This document shows positions 9,675 through 18,896 of a DNA stretch of 52,489 bases, piece by piece. Origin of the DNA: Solobacterium sp. Its GTDB lineage: Bacteria; Bacillota_I; Bacilli_A; Erysipelotrichales; Erysipelotrichaceae. The translations under genes were made by a program, and so were the position numbers. The DNA is taken from contig JAGAVW010000006.1 in NCBI GenBank assembly GCA_017941735.1, forward strand, positions 1 through 52,489, read 5' to 3'. The notes under the pieces were generated by a model. The model saw nothing but the letters and a program-made list of their open reading frames with translations. It had not been told where the DNA came from and did no database searches. Position 1 is the stretch's first letter, and the number at the start of each line of letters is the position of its first letter.

Positions 9675-9691
9675 GCATTACCTCAATTCTC

Positions 9692-11017
9692 TTAAATTTT
9701 ATCATGCAAGAAGCGCCGCTTCAGCATCGATGTCATATAATCTCTTAATTGGGGAAGACGTTTAAAACTCGAAAAATAAATCGCATTGGACACGCGCGTT
9801 TCTTTAAACAGGAGTGGCGCAACAAAGAAAACACAAGCTTCGGTAATCAAAGTGGATATTGCCGCTCCAATGACGCCAAAACGAAGAATAAACACATAAT
9901 TAAGCACGATATCCATAATCGCACCAAATAAGACAAAGTATTTGGAATAGCGATCGTATTTTTCACACACAAGCCAATGATAGCGTGCTGCCGATAAAGA
10001 ACTAAACACAGAAGCCCATACGATAATTAAGAAGACACCAATTGAAGTTAAGTATTGATTGCCATATAGGAAGGCAATCACAGGCCCTCCTAGTAGCATC
10101 GCAACTAAGCAGGCAAACACACACAATAACGTTATCCCCAGCAACAATAATTGATAATTCATCATATATTGTTCTTCATCTTTCCCCTTATATTTCGCAA
10201 TGACAGGTTGGGCATTATTAATAATGGAAATAGGAATGGTTTGCCACATATCAGAAATATTGATTCCCACCAAATAGAAAGCTAGATTCTTACTATCAAT
10301 CATATTACCAACCATAAAAATATCTATTTTGTAGTAAATTTCTGTGCCAAGCATCGCTAAGACATATTGGGAGCCACGACGAATATAACGCTTCGCAAAA
10401 TCTTTGTTGAAACGGAATTGAAAGCCTGGATTCATGCGATAGAAAAGAATAAATAAGACAACAAATATAAAGATATTGCGAATGGAATTCGAAAACGCAA
10501 ATTTATAGATATCAGGATCTTTAAAAATCAAATATAGCTTAAACAAGTCTTGTAAAGTTAAACCGATTGCAGAGATAATCGCAAAATGATGCACATAAAG
10601 TCTACCTTGAAACCAATACATCAATACTTCATAAATCAGAAAGAATAAAGATACCGTTTCAATATATGTAGCCATTTGGATAATGCGATTATTAGGACGC
10701 ATGATGATTGCTGCTAAAGATACCAAAATCATCGCAAGAATCGTTGTAAATCCACGCACCACAAATGCGGTACCGAGCGTCTCTTCTTCTTTTTCAGGAT
10801 GTTTTACAAGTTCTTCTACAATGATATTGCGCAGGCCAAATTGCGCAAACACATAAAAAATAGTAATCAAACTCTCCGCATACCCTAAGTTACCACGCAT
10901 TTCTGGGCCAAGCACACGCGCAGTTAATGGGCCTATGATTAAAGAAAGGATTAGACTATAAATGTTTAATCCCATGGTCCAAAATGTACTTTTCTTAAAA
11001 CTTCCTGTTGTTGTCAT
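9692..11017 (-). CDS. Wzx-type polysaccharide flippase (second)
   Basis: A 441-residue MOP-superfamily flippase for lipid-linked oligosaccharides. It shows FWTMGLNIYSLILSLIIGPL, ARVLGPEMRGNLGYAES and hydrophobic helices over the whole length, with a short basic C-terminus. It lies 6 bases downstream of capF and upstream of two GT4 genes. It is clearly divergent from the flippase at 4862-6190; two flippases in one locus suggest two different repeat units or a recently merged locus. Confidence 0.9.
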   Translation of the reverse strand: MTTTGSFKKSTFWTMGLNIYSLILSLIIGPLTARVLGPEMRGNLGYAESLITIFYVFAQFGLRNIIVEELVKHPEKEEETLGTAFVVRGFTTILAMILVSLAAIIMRPNNRIIQMATYIETVSLFFLIYEVLMYWFQGRLYVHHFAIISAIGLTLQDLFKLYLIFKDPDIYKFAFSNSIRNIFIFVVLFILFYRMNPGFQFRFNKDFAKRYIRRGSQYVLAMLGTEIYYKIDIFMVGNMIDSKNLAFYLVGINISDMWQTIPISIINNAQPVIAKYKGKDEEQYMMNYQLLLLGITLLCVFACLVAMLLGGPVIAFLYGNQYLTSIGVFLIIVWASVFSSLSAARYHWLVCEKYDRYSKYFVLFGAIMDIVLNYVFILRFGVIGAAISTLITEACVFFVAPLLFKETRVSNAIYFSSFKRLPQLRDYMTSMLKRRFLHDKI

Positions 11018-11023
11018 TTATAC

Positions 11024-12115
11024 CTATACTTCCTCATAAAAAGTATCTGGATGTTCCGCATCAAAGACTTCACTTGCCCACATAATCGTAACCAAATCTT
11101 TTTTACCAGTATTAATAATATTGTGCGTATAGCCAACCGGGATATCGATGACTTCTAATTTCTTTTCTGACACCCGATATTCAATCACTTTTGTATCCCC
11201 TAATTTACGGAATTGAATTAATGCTTCTCCACTTACAACCAAGAACTTTTCATTCTTTGTATGGTGCCAATGATTCCCTTTTGTGATACCCGGATGTTGA
11301 ATATTTACGGACACTTGGCCATTTGTTTGGGTCTTTAAGAATTCCGTGAATGAGCCTCTTTCATCTACATTTGTTTTTAATGGATAGGAGAATTGATCCT
11401 CTGGTAAATAGGATAAATAGGTTGCGTATAACTTTTCTTCAAAAGCATCCTTAAAAGGCACATACTTTGTGAGACGACTATTGTCAAAAGATAAAATACT
11501 ACGGGCTACTTCCCCTATGGACTTTCGATATACTGGTGTGACTTGTAAGATCTCGTTACTACCTTCTTGATTAATACAACCAATAAAAGCCTTTACGATA
11601 TCATCAATGTATACAAAATCACGCTCTACACTTGCATCATGAATTACAATTTCTTCTCCACTAGCGATATTATGACAAAATGTCGCAATGACTGAATTGT
11701 AATTCGGCTTACACCATTTTCCAAATGCATTATCTAAGCGATACACATAAACTGGTGCTTGTTGGCGCTTACCATAGGCAAACACTAGCTCTTCTGCTTG
11801 TTTCTTACTATTCCCATATGGATTATCTAATTCAGCTTGTCGACTAGAGCTTAACAAAAGCGGAAGGGAACGATTCCCAATAGTATCAATTAGTTTCTTC
11901 GTGAAAGCAACATTCCCTGTGTAATACTCTTCTTCCAATTCGGGTCGATTTACACCTGCTAAATGCATGATAAAATCGCATTCCGCAACAAGATCTGCTA
12001 AAGCTTGTTCGGTATGCAAATCATATGGAAGCACATCAAAACCTTGTGTCTTTAACTGTAAACACAAGTTCTTACCAATAAAACCATTTGCACCCGTAAC
12101 TAATACTTTCATCAT
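11024..12115 (-). CDS. capF: CapF-like bifunctional UDP-sugar reductase/epimerase (SDR plus cupin)
   Basis: A 363-residue two-domain enzyme. Residues 1-245 form an NAD(P)-dependent SDR domain with GANGFIG (8-14) and Y100-GNS-K104. Residues 250-363 form a cupin with metal-ligand candidates H282, H284 and H285 in GNHWHHTKNEKF and H331. This layout and length are those of CapF/WbjC, which epimerises at C3 and reduces the CapE product to UDP-2-acetamido-2,6-dideoxy-L-talose in UDP-L-FucNAc synthesis. A capE homologue lies at 26380-27405; no CapG-like 2-epimerase is in the window. The start may be ATG 12115 or 12112, downstream of AAGG. Confidence 0.88.
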   Translation of the reverse strand: MMKVLVTGANGFIGKNLCLQLKTQGFDVLPYDLHTEQALADLVAECDFIMHLAGVNRPELEEEYYTGNVAFTKKLIDTIGNRSLPLLLSSSRQAELDNPYGNSKKQAEELVFAYGKRQQAPVYVYRLDNAFGKWCKPNYNSVIATFCHNIASGEEIVIHDASVERDFVYIDDIVKAFIGCINQEGSNEILQVTPVYRKSIGEVARSILSFDNSRLTKYVPFKDAFEEKLYATYLSYLPEDQFSYPLKTNVDERGSFTEFLKTQTNGQVSVNIQHPGITKGNHWHHTKNEKFLVVSGEALIQFRKLGDTKVIEYRVSEKKLEVIDIPVGYTHNIINTGKKDLVTIMWASEVFDAEHPDTFYEEV

Positions 12116-12132
12116 TCTTTTGCTACCTTACT

Positions 12133-12141
12133 ATTTTATCA
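12133..12141 (-). promoter_or_regulatory. Weak extended -10 candidate before capF
   Basis: The minus strand reads TGATAAAAT, matching TGnTAnAAT, 17 bases before the ATG of capF, with an AAGG ribosome site between. No -35 is recognisable and chance occurrence in AT-rich DNA is quite possible. No terminator is visible between the antitoxin stop (12172) and this site, so capF may also be reached by transcription from the toxin promoter. Confidence 0.25.
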
Positions 12142-12171
12142 CTACCTACCCTTATTTATAAACTTCGCTTA

Positions 12172-12777
12172 TCATCCCACAGTTTCTAAGAACGTATTAT
12201 CATTTACATTTAATGCCCTTGCTATTTTTTTAATAGCCATAAAACTACCTTTATAGAGATGCGCATTTGATTTTTTATAATACGTTAAACTATTGGTTGA
12301 AATACCTGTTTTTTCAGAGAGTTCACGAACTGACATCTTTTTTCGTTTTAAAAGAGAACTAAGAAGTGTATCACTATTCTCTTTTTCTTCAAAAAGCGAA
12401 ATAAGCGCACTAATATCCATTTCATGATAGACAGGATAATAATCCAATAACTCTTCTAAAGGCATAATCAAGAATAAATAACCAAACGGTTTTTTAAAAT
12501 GATAAAACAATTTCGCATATACGTATCCACACCAATAGGCATCATTATAAACACCATCTAATCTTTCTTCCGTTTCTATTTCAAACATAGACGTAAATAA
12601 TTTGACAGGCGTATGTTCCATCATCATAGAGTAATCATTTTGTTCGACTTCCTTTAAAAATTCACTATTTGAAAGAATTTCCGTTATCGCACGCAAATGA
12701 AAACGATGATGCGTCGCAAGTGCAATCACCCTGCTTAAATAGACAATAAAACGTTCTTGTAATAAATAATCATTCAT
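12172..12777 (-). CDS. HTH-domain protein, probable antitoxin of the DUF3990 pair
   Basis: A 201-residue protein with two parts. Residues 1-135 are helical and not recognised. Residues 138-196 form an Xre-like helix-turn-helix (KMSVRELSEKTGISTNSLTYYKK). It overlaps the toxin-like gene by 8 bases (ATGAATGA), so the two are translated together, toxin first. DUF3990 proteins are often paired with HTH proteins that neutralise them and repress the operon. An inverted repeat at the promoter (13465-13482) is a plausible binding site. Antitoxin function is inferred from pairing. Confidence 0.65.
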   Translation of the reverse strand: MNDYLLQERFIVYLSRVIALATHHRFHLRAITEILSNSEFLKEVEQNDYSMMMEHTPVKLFTSMFEIETEERLDGVYNDAYWCGYVYAKLFYHFKKPFGYLFLIMPLEELLDYYPVYHEMDISALISLFEEKENSDTLLSSLLKRKKMSVRELSEKTGISTNSLTYYKKSNAHLYKGSFMAIKKIARALNVNDNTFLETVG

Positions 12778-13426
12778 TCGATAGCACCAAATCCCTCAAT
12801 CTTGTCCCCTTTTCATAGCGTTCTTCCAATAATGTCTTTTGAAATAAATCATTCGCTTTATGAACACGCGCATAATAAGAAATCTTTTGTTCTTCTTTCA
12901 CTTCTTCGTATCTTACAAACTTCACATCTTTAAAAGCTCTTTTTGAAACCAATACATATTGTTTCCCAAAAGCATCCGCATGAAAGATTCTTTCTAAAGA
13001 TTCTATCGTTAATTCACCACGAACAAATGCTTCTGGAAATCGATAATATGCATCATCAGCACGATAACCAATAACCACATCATAAGCATCCATTTGTACC
13101 GCATAATTATGAAAGAGATAATCTAACTCTCTCTTATATAGTGCACGTAACTCTTCCGCAATAGAGCGATGCTGCATTAAGATAGAAACCCACAACACCA
13201 CTTCATGATTCTTTCCTTTGGTTAGATCCAGAATTCTTAATCGATCATCACGCAAAGTATAAACATTTACAAAGCCATCGGAATTCTTTCGAACAGCCCA
13301 TTCTCTAGCAAGACTTTTATTTGTGCAACAATAAAACCCCATCCCATAATCATTGTGAGGATTTCCACAACCAAAAACAGGACTTTCGATTATCCGATTG
13401 CTTCCATGATAGAGTGTTCTGATCAT
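12770..13426 (-). CDS. DUF3990 protein, probable ADP-ribosyltransferase-like toxin
   Basis: A 218-residue protein. LYHGSNRIIESPVFG (residues 5-19), NDYGMGFYCCT (25-35) and REWAV (41-45) are typical of DUF3990, a family predicted to adopt an ADP-ribosyltransferase-like fold and to act as the toxin of toxin-antitoxin modules. The middle segment YDVVIGYRADDAYY is also family-like. The start is fixed by the conserved LYHGS four residues in. No Shine-Dalgarno is present: the ATG lies 6 bases after a perfect TATAAT, so the mRNA is probably leaderless. It sits inside a polysaccharide operon. Target unknown; no activity can be read from sequence. Confidence 0.75.
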   Translation of the reverse strand: MIRTLYHGSNRIIESPVFGCGNPHNDYGMGFYCCTNKSLAREWAVRKNSDGFVNVYTLRDDRLRILDLTKGKNHEVVLWVSILMQHRSIAEELRALYKRELDYLFHNYAVQMDAYDVVIGYRADDAYYRFPEAFVRGELTIESLERIFHADAFGKQYVLVSKRAFKDVKFVRYEEVKEEQKISYYARVHKANDLFQKTLLEERYEKGTRLRDLVLSNE

Positions 13427-13432
13427 GGTTAA

Positions 13433-13461
13433 ATTATAATTTGTGTATATATTTATGTCAA
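13433..13461 (-). promoter_or_regulatory. Perfect consensus promoter of the toxin-antitoxin pair
   Basis: The minus strand reads TTGACA (13461-13456), exactly 17 bases, then TATAAT (13438-13433): a full sigma-A consensus. Only TTAACC separates the -10 from the ATG, placing the predicted transcription start at or next to the A of the start codon. Confidence 0.8.
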
Positions 13462-13464
13462 TTT

Positions 13465-13482
13465 ATGGTATTGTACTACCAT
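13465..13482. promoter_or_regulatory. Operator-like inverted repeat upstream of the TA promoter
   Basis: ATGGTA (13465-13470), a six-base centre TTGTAC, then TACCAT (13477-13482): perfect 6-bp arms, starting 3 bases upstream of the -35. Position and symmetry fit a repressor site for the HTH antitoxin. It lacks a following uridine tract, so it is not a convincing terminator for the upstream gene. Confidence 0.45.
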
Positions 13483-13490
13483 TTTTAGCC

Positions 13491-14561
13491 CTATTTAGAT
13501 TCGTATATTGCATACCACTCTTTAATATTCACTCTGGAATCGAATTTCGTTCCCATCAAAGAATTGGCACGATTGTTTTGTGTTTCTGAAAAAGAAATAA
13601 TCTTTTCCTGCCATCCCTTTACATCTTGTGTAGAAAGATAATATACATTCTTTGCGATTTGAATCTCTTTTGTAATCGTATCGGAAAAAATGATAGGTAA
13701 GCCACTCGCTTGGCCTTCTAAGCCAGTAAGCGGAAACCCTTCGCTAAAGGAAGGCATCACCAAACAATCAAGGGCAGAATAATAAGGACAAGTATCTTGA
13801 ATCCAGCCTGTAATCGTTACACGGTCTGTTAAGTTTAATTGCTGAATCTTTTCATCAATCTCTTTACGATAATCCCCATCCCCCACAATCAGTAGTTTGT
13901 ACTTAGAATCCATGTCCTTTAGTACATCCAACATAAAGGATTGGTTTTTATTCTTCGTAACCATACCAATCATACCGATGACAAAGTCATCCTCTTCAAA
14001 ATGATATTGTTGACGAATGAGATTTCGGTTTTCTTCCTTAAAGGAGAATCGCTCCACATCGATAGCATTTTCAATCACTTCAAAGGGAATGGTGTCAAAT
14101 AAATACTTTCCAGCTATCTCACTACACGCAATAAAGTGGGTTCCGTATTTCTTCATCTTATTGCGCATAAGATATTTATAGATTTGATAGATGAAGCCTT
14201 CATGAAAGTCTTGCGAAGCGTGCGAATTGACAATGCGCACCGGAATACCTAATTGATATGCAATTTGAACCATATAGCCACTATTAAACAGATTTAAACT
14301 ATGCATGACATGATAGGCGTTCTTTTGATGCAGTGCGGCAATCTTTTCTTTACAGCCTGGATAATCTTTTTTGGGATTAGGAACAAGATAAATACCACAA
14401 CCATAATCTTCCATCCACTTTGTGATTTCTGGATCCCCTTCTTCATATACCAACAAGTCAATATGATATTTATCTTTATCAATGGAACGTACAATTTCCT
14501 TTACGAAACTACTCATTCCGCCACCTGTCAAACTGCTAAATGCCATCAAAATAGAAATCAT
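13491..14561 (-). CDS. Glycosyltransferase family 4 (EpsF-like)
   Basis: A 356-residue GT-B transferase. The N-terminus ISILMAFSSLTGGGMSSFV contains the glycine-rich loop. MHSLNLFNSGY and NSHASQDFH follow in the N-terminal domain. The GT4 domain shows GMVTKNKNQ and the donor site FSEGFPLTGLEGQASGLP near residue 270. The ATG overlaps the stop of the upstream GT-C gene by 4 bases (ATGA) and has GAGGTGG upstream. It is the last gene before the toxin-antitoxin promoter. Sugar specificity unknown. Confidence 0.85.
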   Translation of the reverse strand: MISILMAFSSLTGGGMSSFVKEIVRSIDKDKYHIDLLVYEEGDPEITKWMEDYGCGIYLVPNPKKDYPGCKEKIAALHQKNAYHVMHSLNLFNSGYMVQIAYQLGIPVRIVNSHASQDFHEGFIYQIYKYLMRNKMKKYGTHFIACSEIAGKYLFDTIPFEVIENAIDVERFSFKEENRNLIRQQYHFEEDDFVIGMIGMVTKNKNQSFMLDVLKDMDSKYKLLIVGDGDYRKEIDEKIQQLNLTDRVTITGWIQDTCPYYSALDCLVMPSFSEGFPLTGLEGQASGLPIIFSDTITKEIQIAKNVYYLSTQDVKGWQEKIISFSETQNNRANSLMGTKFDSRVNIKEWYAIYESK

Positions 14562-16120
14562 TTCGCCACCTCAAATACATCAAACCAAGAATTGGAAAAT
14601 ACAACCGAATATCCCTTTGCCTCACATAAAGGATAAAACTCTTTATAATCAAAACGATCTTTATACAAAACAACATAATCTGCTTGCGCAAAGATGGTTT
14701 CTGCAGTCTCAATTTCCCCACCAAAACAAGGACGATCTGTTTCAAGAGATAATATACGTGGGCGCATAAAATAGATGGAAGCTTCTTCATCTAGTGTTTT
14801 TACATAATCATAGAGTTCTATGCTTCTTTCATCATACATATAATTGATTTTTTCTTTTCCCGTATGAACAGAATAAGCATAAATACAATTATAAAGCCCC
14901 ATGACAAGGAGTAGTCCTCCTAAAATACCTACAAAATAAGGTGAAAGCTTAGGATAATGTTGTACTTCTTGAAGCGCAAAATATAATACAAATGGCATTA
15001 CTGCAAGTAAATAACGGCTTCCTTGGAACCCATCAAATAACAATAAGACACATACTGTAATGAACAAATAGAAGACGATATATCTTGGAAGTTGTTGGTT
15101 CAATAAATGAATCATGCCTATAAGACTCAATAGTAAAACAATACCGACAAATACATATAACAATGCCTTCATCACTTCAAAGCCACTATTAAAGTTTCCA
15201 AAGAAATCAGTAAAGACGATTAGATAACGCGAAAACAACCATGCCATATTTTTGAAATCAATAAGGAATAAAGAACCATAACCACCACCGGATGGTAATA
15301 ATTGATTCAAAACAACATCTAAAAGCACAAAAACCATATATGGAGTAAAAGCCACAAATACTTTCTTACGTAAGTCTTTCCCGTCTTTATATTCTTTTTT
15401 GGTTAATACCGAAAAGCCATATGCCAAATCGATTAAGCCTAATGCGACAAGTAACGCAAAACCAAGAGACCGACAAATCACGGCACAAAAAGCGCATACC
15501 CCAATCCCAATGGCATAAGAGAATGGACGTTTGTTTTTTACATACTTAAAGACAAACCAAATCGCTAAAAAAGAAAAGAATAAATACGGATAATCGGATA
15601 ACACATCATTGATATAAATAAGCATGCCTGTATTGATTGCACAAAATAGGCTAATAAAGCGGGCATTTTTTTGATCTGTCATTTCGAGCAATATAAAATA
15701 CAACACAACAACGGAAGCACTAAAGAATAAAGCCCCGAGTATCTTAAAAGCAATCAAGTTCTTTCCAAATAAAGCATAAAGTGGTGCCAGCAACAAACTT
15801 TCGCCCCAGGGATAGACTACGGTACCTAATCCCTTTAAGGTTGTATAGCGATAAGTGAATTCAGATAATTTGAGCCACTCGGGTAGTGTACCAGTTACCA
15901 GTGCTTTAGTTTGTGCGATAAACTGCGCACAATCTCCGTCCCATCCAAGGCCATCAACAATGCGCACACAAGAAAATAATAGCGCCATTCCAAATAGGAA
16001 AAGTGCAGTTGTGCGATTTGACCATTGTATCCTTTCGTTTATCTTTGAATGCGAAAACAGATACAATACTGTACCTGTTATTAGCAATACATAAACTTGT
16101 GGGTATAAAAATAAATTCAA
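14558..16120 (-). CDS. GT-C membrane glycosyltransferase, paralogue group 1
   Basis: A 520-residue polytopic protein. The first extracytoplasmic loop holds GWDGDCAQF (D61, D63 as candidate catalytic or metal residues), and YPWG is at 103-106 followed by LLLAPLYALFG. A soluble C-terminal domain contains RPRILSLETD. The proteins at 39296-40897 and 42496-44043 have the same arrangement, so the three are paralogues. GT-C enzymes use polyprenyl-phosphate sugars at the outer membrane face. The start is TTG at 16120 with AAGGAG upstream. It sits between the radical SAM gene and a GT4. Confidence 0.75.
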   Translation of the reverse strand: MNLFLYPQVYVLLITGTVLYLFSHSKINERIQWSNRTTALFLFGMALLFSCVRIVDGLGWDGDCAQFIAQTKALVTGTLPEWLKLSEFTYRYTTLKGLGTVVYPWGESLLLAPLYALFGKNLIAFKILGALFFSASVVVLYFILLEMTDQKNARFISLFCAINTGMLIYINDVLSDYPYLFFSFLAIWFVFKYVKNKRPFSYAIGIGVCAFCAVICRSLGFALLVALGLIDLAYGFSVLTKKEYKDGKDLRKKVFVAFTPYMVFVLLDVVLNQLLPSGGGYGSLFLIDFKNMAWLFSRYLIVFTDFFGNFNSGFEVMKALLYVFVGIVLLLSLIGMIHLLNQQLPRYIVFYLFITVCVLLLFDGFQGSRYLLAVMPFVLYFALQEVQHYPKLSPYFVGILGGLLLVMGLYNCIYAYSVHTGKEKINYMYDERSIELYDYVKTLDEEASIYFMRPRILSLETDRPCFGGEIETAETIFAQADYVVLYKDRFDYKEFYPLCEAKGYSVVFSNSWFDVFEVAK

Positions 16121-16129
16121 AGCGTCTCC

Positions 16130-17128
16130 TTATCCACGTGCGCTACGTTTATTCTTTTCTTCACCACCTGTCGCATGGGCAGCTTCCATATCCCCTTTTA
16201 ATACATTTTTAACTACTTCCATACGGAATCCCGCATCAATAAAGTCACAGTGCTTACAGAATGGATAGTTCTGTCTTCCATCTGCGATCTTTTTACGCAT
16301 CTCTTGCATCTTATCGGAGTTCCAAATGTCTTTTAATGGGGTCGTAGTTAAATCACCAAAATCGGTTGTTTCAAAGTTGTCACAACAACATAATCCAACT
16401 TTCCCATTTGGCATAATCCAAACATCTGTAAAAGGTAATAAGCAAGTCTCCGTAATCACCTTTTCCGTTGCCTTTTTATTTGGTGCACTTCCTGCACGAT
16501 TTGTTAGAACTTCTTTTAAATAACGCATTTGAATTTGAATATCTAAATCTTCAAACTCACTTGGATGCGATTTAATATAATCATAAATTTCTTGTAGATT
16601 ATCATGTAGTTTCATTTCCATCGAATAGTTGTTGATGATAATCTGATTGACATATGGTTGTAATTCACGAACCTTATCAAGGGTTAAGATAAGCCCATTT
16701 GTAGAAACAAAGATAAAACTATCTGGTAGCTTTTCTCTTGCGTATTTATGGAATTCGACAAGTCTAGTATCAAGTAATGGCTCATTGTTTCCATAAAGGG
16801 TTAAATGCCCTTTATAGCCCCAATCCGCTAGTTGATCAATGATGGAATAAAATAATGCATCATCAATCTTTCTTAGTGGACGCTTTTCATCATGAATATT
16901 TGCTGTACAAAACGAACAAGTTGAATTACAACGATTAATTGTTTCAATATTAACCACATGTGGCATCGGTGCTTCTTTTTCATTCAAAAAGAAATCACAA
17001 TACTGTTTTTGTAGTTTATGTCTCGTGACAAATTGTAATTTGAGATAGGCAAAACTCGCAAGATTTGGAAAATACTTGCGGGCATTCCATCCAAATTTTC
17101 CCATAAAGTTATTAATTGTGATTGGCAT
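16130..17128 (-). CDS. Radical SAM/SPASM protein
   Basis: A 332-residue enzyme. The cluster-binding motif CNSTCSFC gives C67, C71 and C74. YGNNEP (112-117) is the usual GNEP-type segment. The C-terminal SPASM region has C229, C247-C249 and C291-x2-C294 for auxiliary clusters. Such enzymes start radical chemistry on peptides, proteins or carbohydrates; the substrate here is unknown. It lies 10 bases downstream of a flavoprotein of the UDP-galactopyranose-mutase type and immediately upstream of a GT-C gene, so a sugar or glycan modification is inferred. AGAGG precedes the ATG. No precursor-peptide gene was seen nearby. Confidence 0.85.
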   Translation of the reverse strand: MPITINNFMGKFGWNARKYFPNLASFAYLKLQFVTRHKLQKQYCDFFLNEKEAPMPHVVNIETINRCNSTCSFCTANIHDEKRPLRKIDDALFYSIIDQLADWGYKGHLTLYGNNEPLLDTRLVEFHKYAREKLPDSFIFVSTNGLILTLDKVRELQPYVNQIIINNYSMEMKLHDNLQEIYDYIKSHPSEFEDLDIQIQMRYLKEVLTNRAGSAPNKKATEKVITETCLLPFTDVWIMPNGKVGLCCCDNFETTDFGDLTTTPLKDIWNSDKMQEMRKKIADGRQNYPFCKHCDFIDAGFRMEVVKNVLKGDMEAAHATGGEEKNKRSARG

Positions 17129-17138
17129 TTTTCTACCT

Positions 17139-18713
17139 CTAATCTACTTCTGCAGAATTCTCTTTCTTTTCTTCGTGATACTCTTTTTCCGTATTGACAC
17201 TCCAAACATTCGTCGCATCCGTAATGCCACTTAAGATGTTTTTCACCGCTTCAAAGGAAGTACACATCGAGTGGTCAATGTTGTTGTAGCGATGCTGACC
17301 ATTTCTTCCAACACAGTAAAGATTTGGAATGCCCATGAGATAGGTGCGTAAGGTATCCATTTCATCATACGTATCAAAATAAGCCGGATATGCCTTTTTC
17401 ACACGTTCTACATGGGTATCTAAGACATTCGCTTCACTATCAATTAAATTGAGTTTAATCATTTCCGAAACACCAAGTTTCGCAAATTCTTCATCACTCA
17501 TATTCCACATCGAATCTCCTTCGTTGCAGAAATACTCTAAACCCATCCATACGGTATGTTCTAAGTCTTTCACCAAATAAGGAGACCAGTTGTTATAGAT
17601 TTGGAAACGGCCCATTTCGACACTGCGATCATGAACGTAAACCCAGTTGTCTGGAACGATGTTCCCAATTGTTTTTAAGTTGGTTTTATTTTCAAGATTC
17701 AAATGGTTAATTAATACACCAACGGTCATGTAGTCACGATATGGAAGACCTTTGGCGATACGCGCAATATCTTCTGGCACATCATTCATCCCACCAACTA
17801 AATCTTTAATTGGCATCGAAGAAATGATGACATCCCCATCCATTTCCAGTTGTTTTCCATCCGTTTCATAGATTAAACCGGTAGCGATATTGTCCGCATT
17901 CTTTTTCACGCCAACAACCTTCGCATTTTTCAAAATGGTGCCACCTAACTTCACTACTTCTTCTGCCGTCACATCCCACAATTGGCCTGGACCTAGTTTT
18001 GGATAACTGAACTCTTCAATCAAAGAAGTTTCCACATGGTCACTTTTCTTTCCAAATTGTTTATCTAAGGCATTCTTTAAAACTGCCATAATCGAAACCC
18101 CTTTGACGCGCTGTGCACCCCAAGAAGGATCAATTTCAGATGGGTGTCTGCCCCATAAGTTCTCTGTATAATGCTCAAAGAACATGGAATATAGTTTTTT
18201 ACCAAAACGATTAACATAGAAATCTTCAAGCGAATTTTCTTGGCGCTTATGAATCATGGATTTTAGATAACTAAAACCTGCCACCATCGTGGTGCCTAAA
18301 CCCATGTTTTGAAAGGTTTCTACTTTCAGTGTAATTGGATAATCAAAAAACTTGCGATTAAAGAAAATACGTGAAACACGATTTCTTCGCAACATCACAC
18401 GGTCCGTAGTCTCTGGGTCTGGACCACCTGCGGTTAATGTCACATTACGCCCTAATGTAATATCATCGCTCGATGGTTTCCCCTGTTTTGGCAGCATCTT
18501 ATCCCACCAATCATTTACGCGTGGGTCCTTGGAAAAGAAACGATGTCCTCCCATATCCATACGGTTGCCTTTATAATTAACCGTTCTCGAAATGCCTCCA
18601 AATGTATTACTTTGCTCAAATACAACGACTTCATAGTCCTTGGATTGTTTCAATAACTCATAGGCAGCTGTTAAACCAGCTGGACCTGCCCCAATAATCA
18701 GTGCTTTCTTCAT
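17139..18713 (-). CDS. UDP-galactopyranose-mutase-like FAD-dependent oxidoreductase
   Basis: A 524-residue flavoprotein. The dinucleotide-binding motif GAGPAGL is at 8-14, [10 protein letters not shown] lies in the N-terminal third, and the C-terminus holds [16 protein letters not shown], the FAD-contacting region of NAD(P)-binding Rossmann/amine-oxidase-like proteins. It resembles the long UGM-like oxidoreductases common in exopolysaccharide loci, which may form furanose sugars or oxidise a carbohydrate; the exact reaction cannot be told. The start is ATG 18713, with AAAGGAGG 4 bases before it, rather than an upstream in-frame codon at 18728. It is the first gene of its unit and is followed by the radical SAM gene. 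Confidence 0.8.
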   Translation of the reverse strand: MKKALIIGAGPAGLTAAYELLKQSKDYEVVVFEQSNTFGGISRTVNYKGNRMDMGGHRFFSKDPRVNDWWDKMLPKQGKPSSDDITLGRNVTLTAGGPDPETTDRVMLRRNRVSRIFFNRKFFDYPITLKVETFQNMGLGTTMVAGFSYLKSMIHKRQENSLEDFYVNRFGKKLYSMFFEHYTENLWGRHPSEIDPSWGAQRVKGVSIMAVLKNALDKQFGKKSDHVETSLIEEFSYPKLGPGQLWDVTAEEVVKLGGTILKNAKVVGVKKNADNIATGLIYETDGKQLEMDGDVIISSMPIKDLVGGMNDVPEDIARIAKGLPYRDYMTVGVLINHLNLENKTNLKTIGNIVPDNWVYVHDRSVEMGRFQIYNNWSPYLVKDLEHTVWMGLEYFCNEGDSMWNMSDEEFAKLGVSEMIKLNLIDSEANVLDTHVERVKKAYPAYFDTYDEMDTLRTYLMGIPNLYCVGRNGQHRYNNIDHSMCTSFEAVKNILSGITDATNVWSVNTEKEYHEEKKENSAEVD

Positions 18714-18762
18714 GAGGCCTCCTTTCACACAATAAAAACATGGATTCTTTGAATTCTCTTCA

Positions 18763-18771
18763 ATTTTACCA
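18763..18771 (-). promoter_or_regulatory. Extended -10 candidate upstream of the flavoprotein
   Basis: The minus strand reads TGGTAAAAT about 50 bases before the ATG at 18713, in the non-coding stretch between that gene and the adhesin. No -35 match. It would start the transcript running to 13491. Confidence 0.3.
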
Positions 18772-18844
18772 TGTTTTCTTTACTTTTTATCGCTTTCCAA
18801 TTCTATATGCGAAATTTTCCTATTTCAATTTCTTGGTCACTATG

Positions 18845-18877
18845 AAAAGGTTCAATCCACATTGAACTGAACCTTTT
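18845..18877 (-). terminator. Hairpin downstream of the adhesin gene
   Basis: Arms AAAAGGTTCA (18845-18854) and TGAACCTTTT (18868-18877) form a perfect 10-bp stem with a 13-base loop. It lies 20 bases past the adhesin stop. The arm itself supplies four uridines, then CATAG, so it is a moderate rho-independent terminator. Confidence 0.55.
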
Positions 18878-18896
18878 GTTTCATATTATCCTTTAC

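Noticed and set aside
13465..13482. Inverted repeat as terminator of the upstream GT4 gene
   Set aside because: The stem is only 6 bp and no T-run follows on the minus strand. Its place next to a consensus -35 suggests an operator.
14301..14769. Overlapping open frames on both strands at the GT4/GT-C junction
   Set aside because: They are shadows of two well-supported genes that overlap by ATGA, and none has a ribosome site or known motif.
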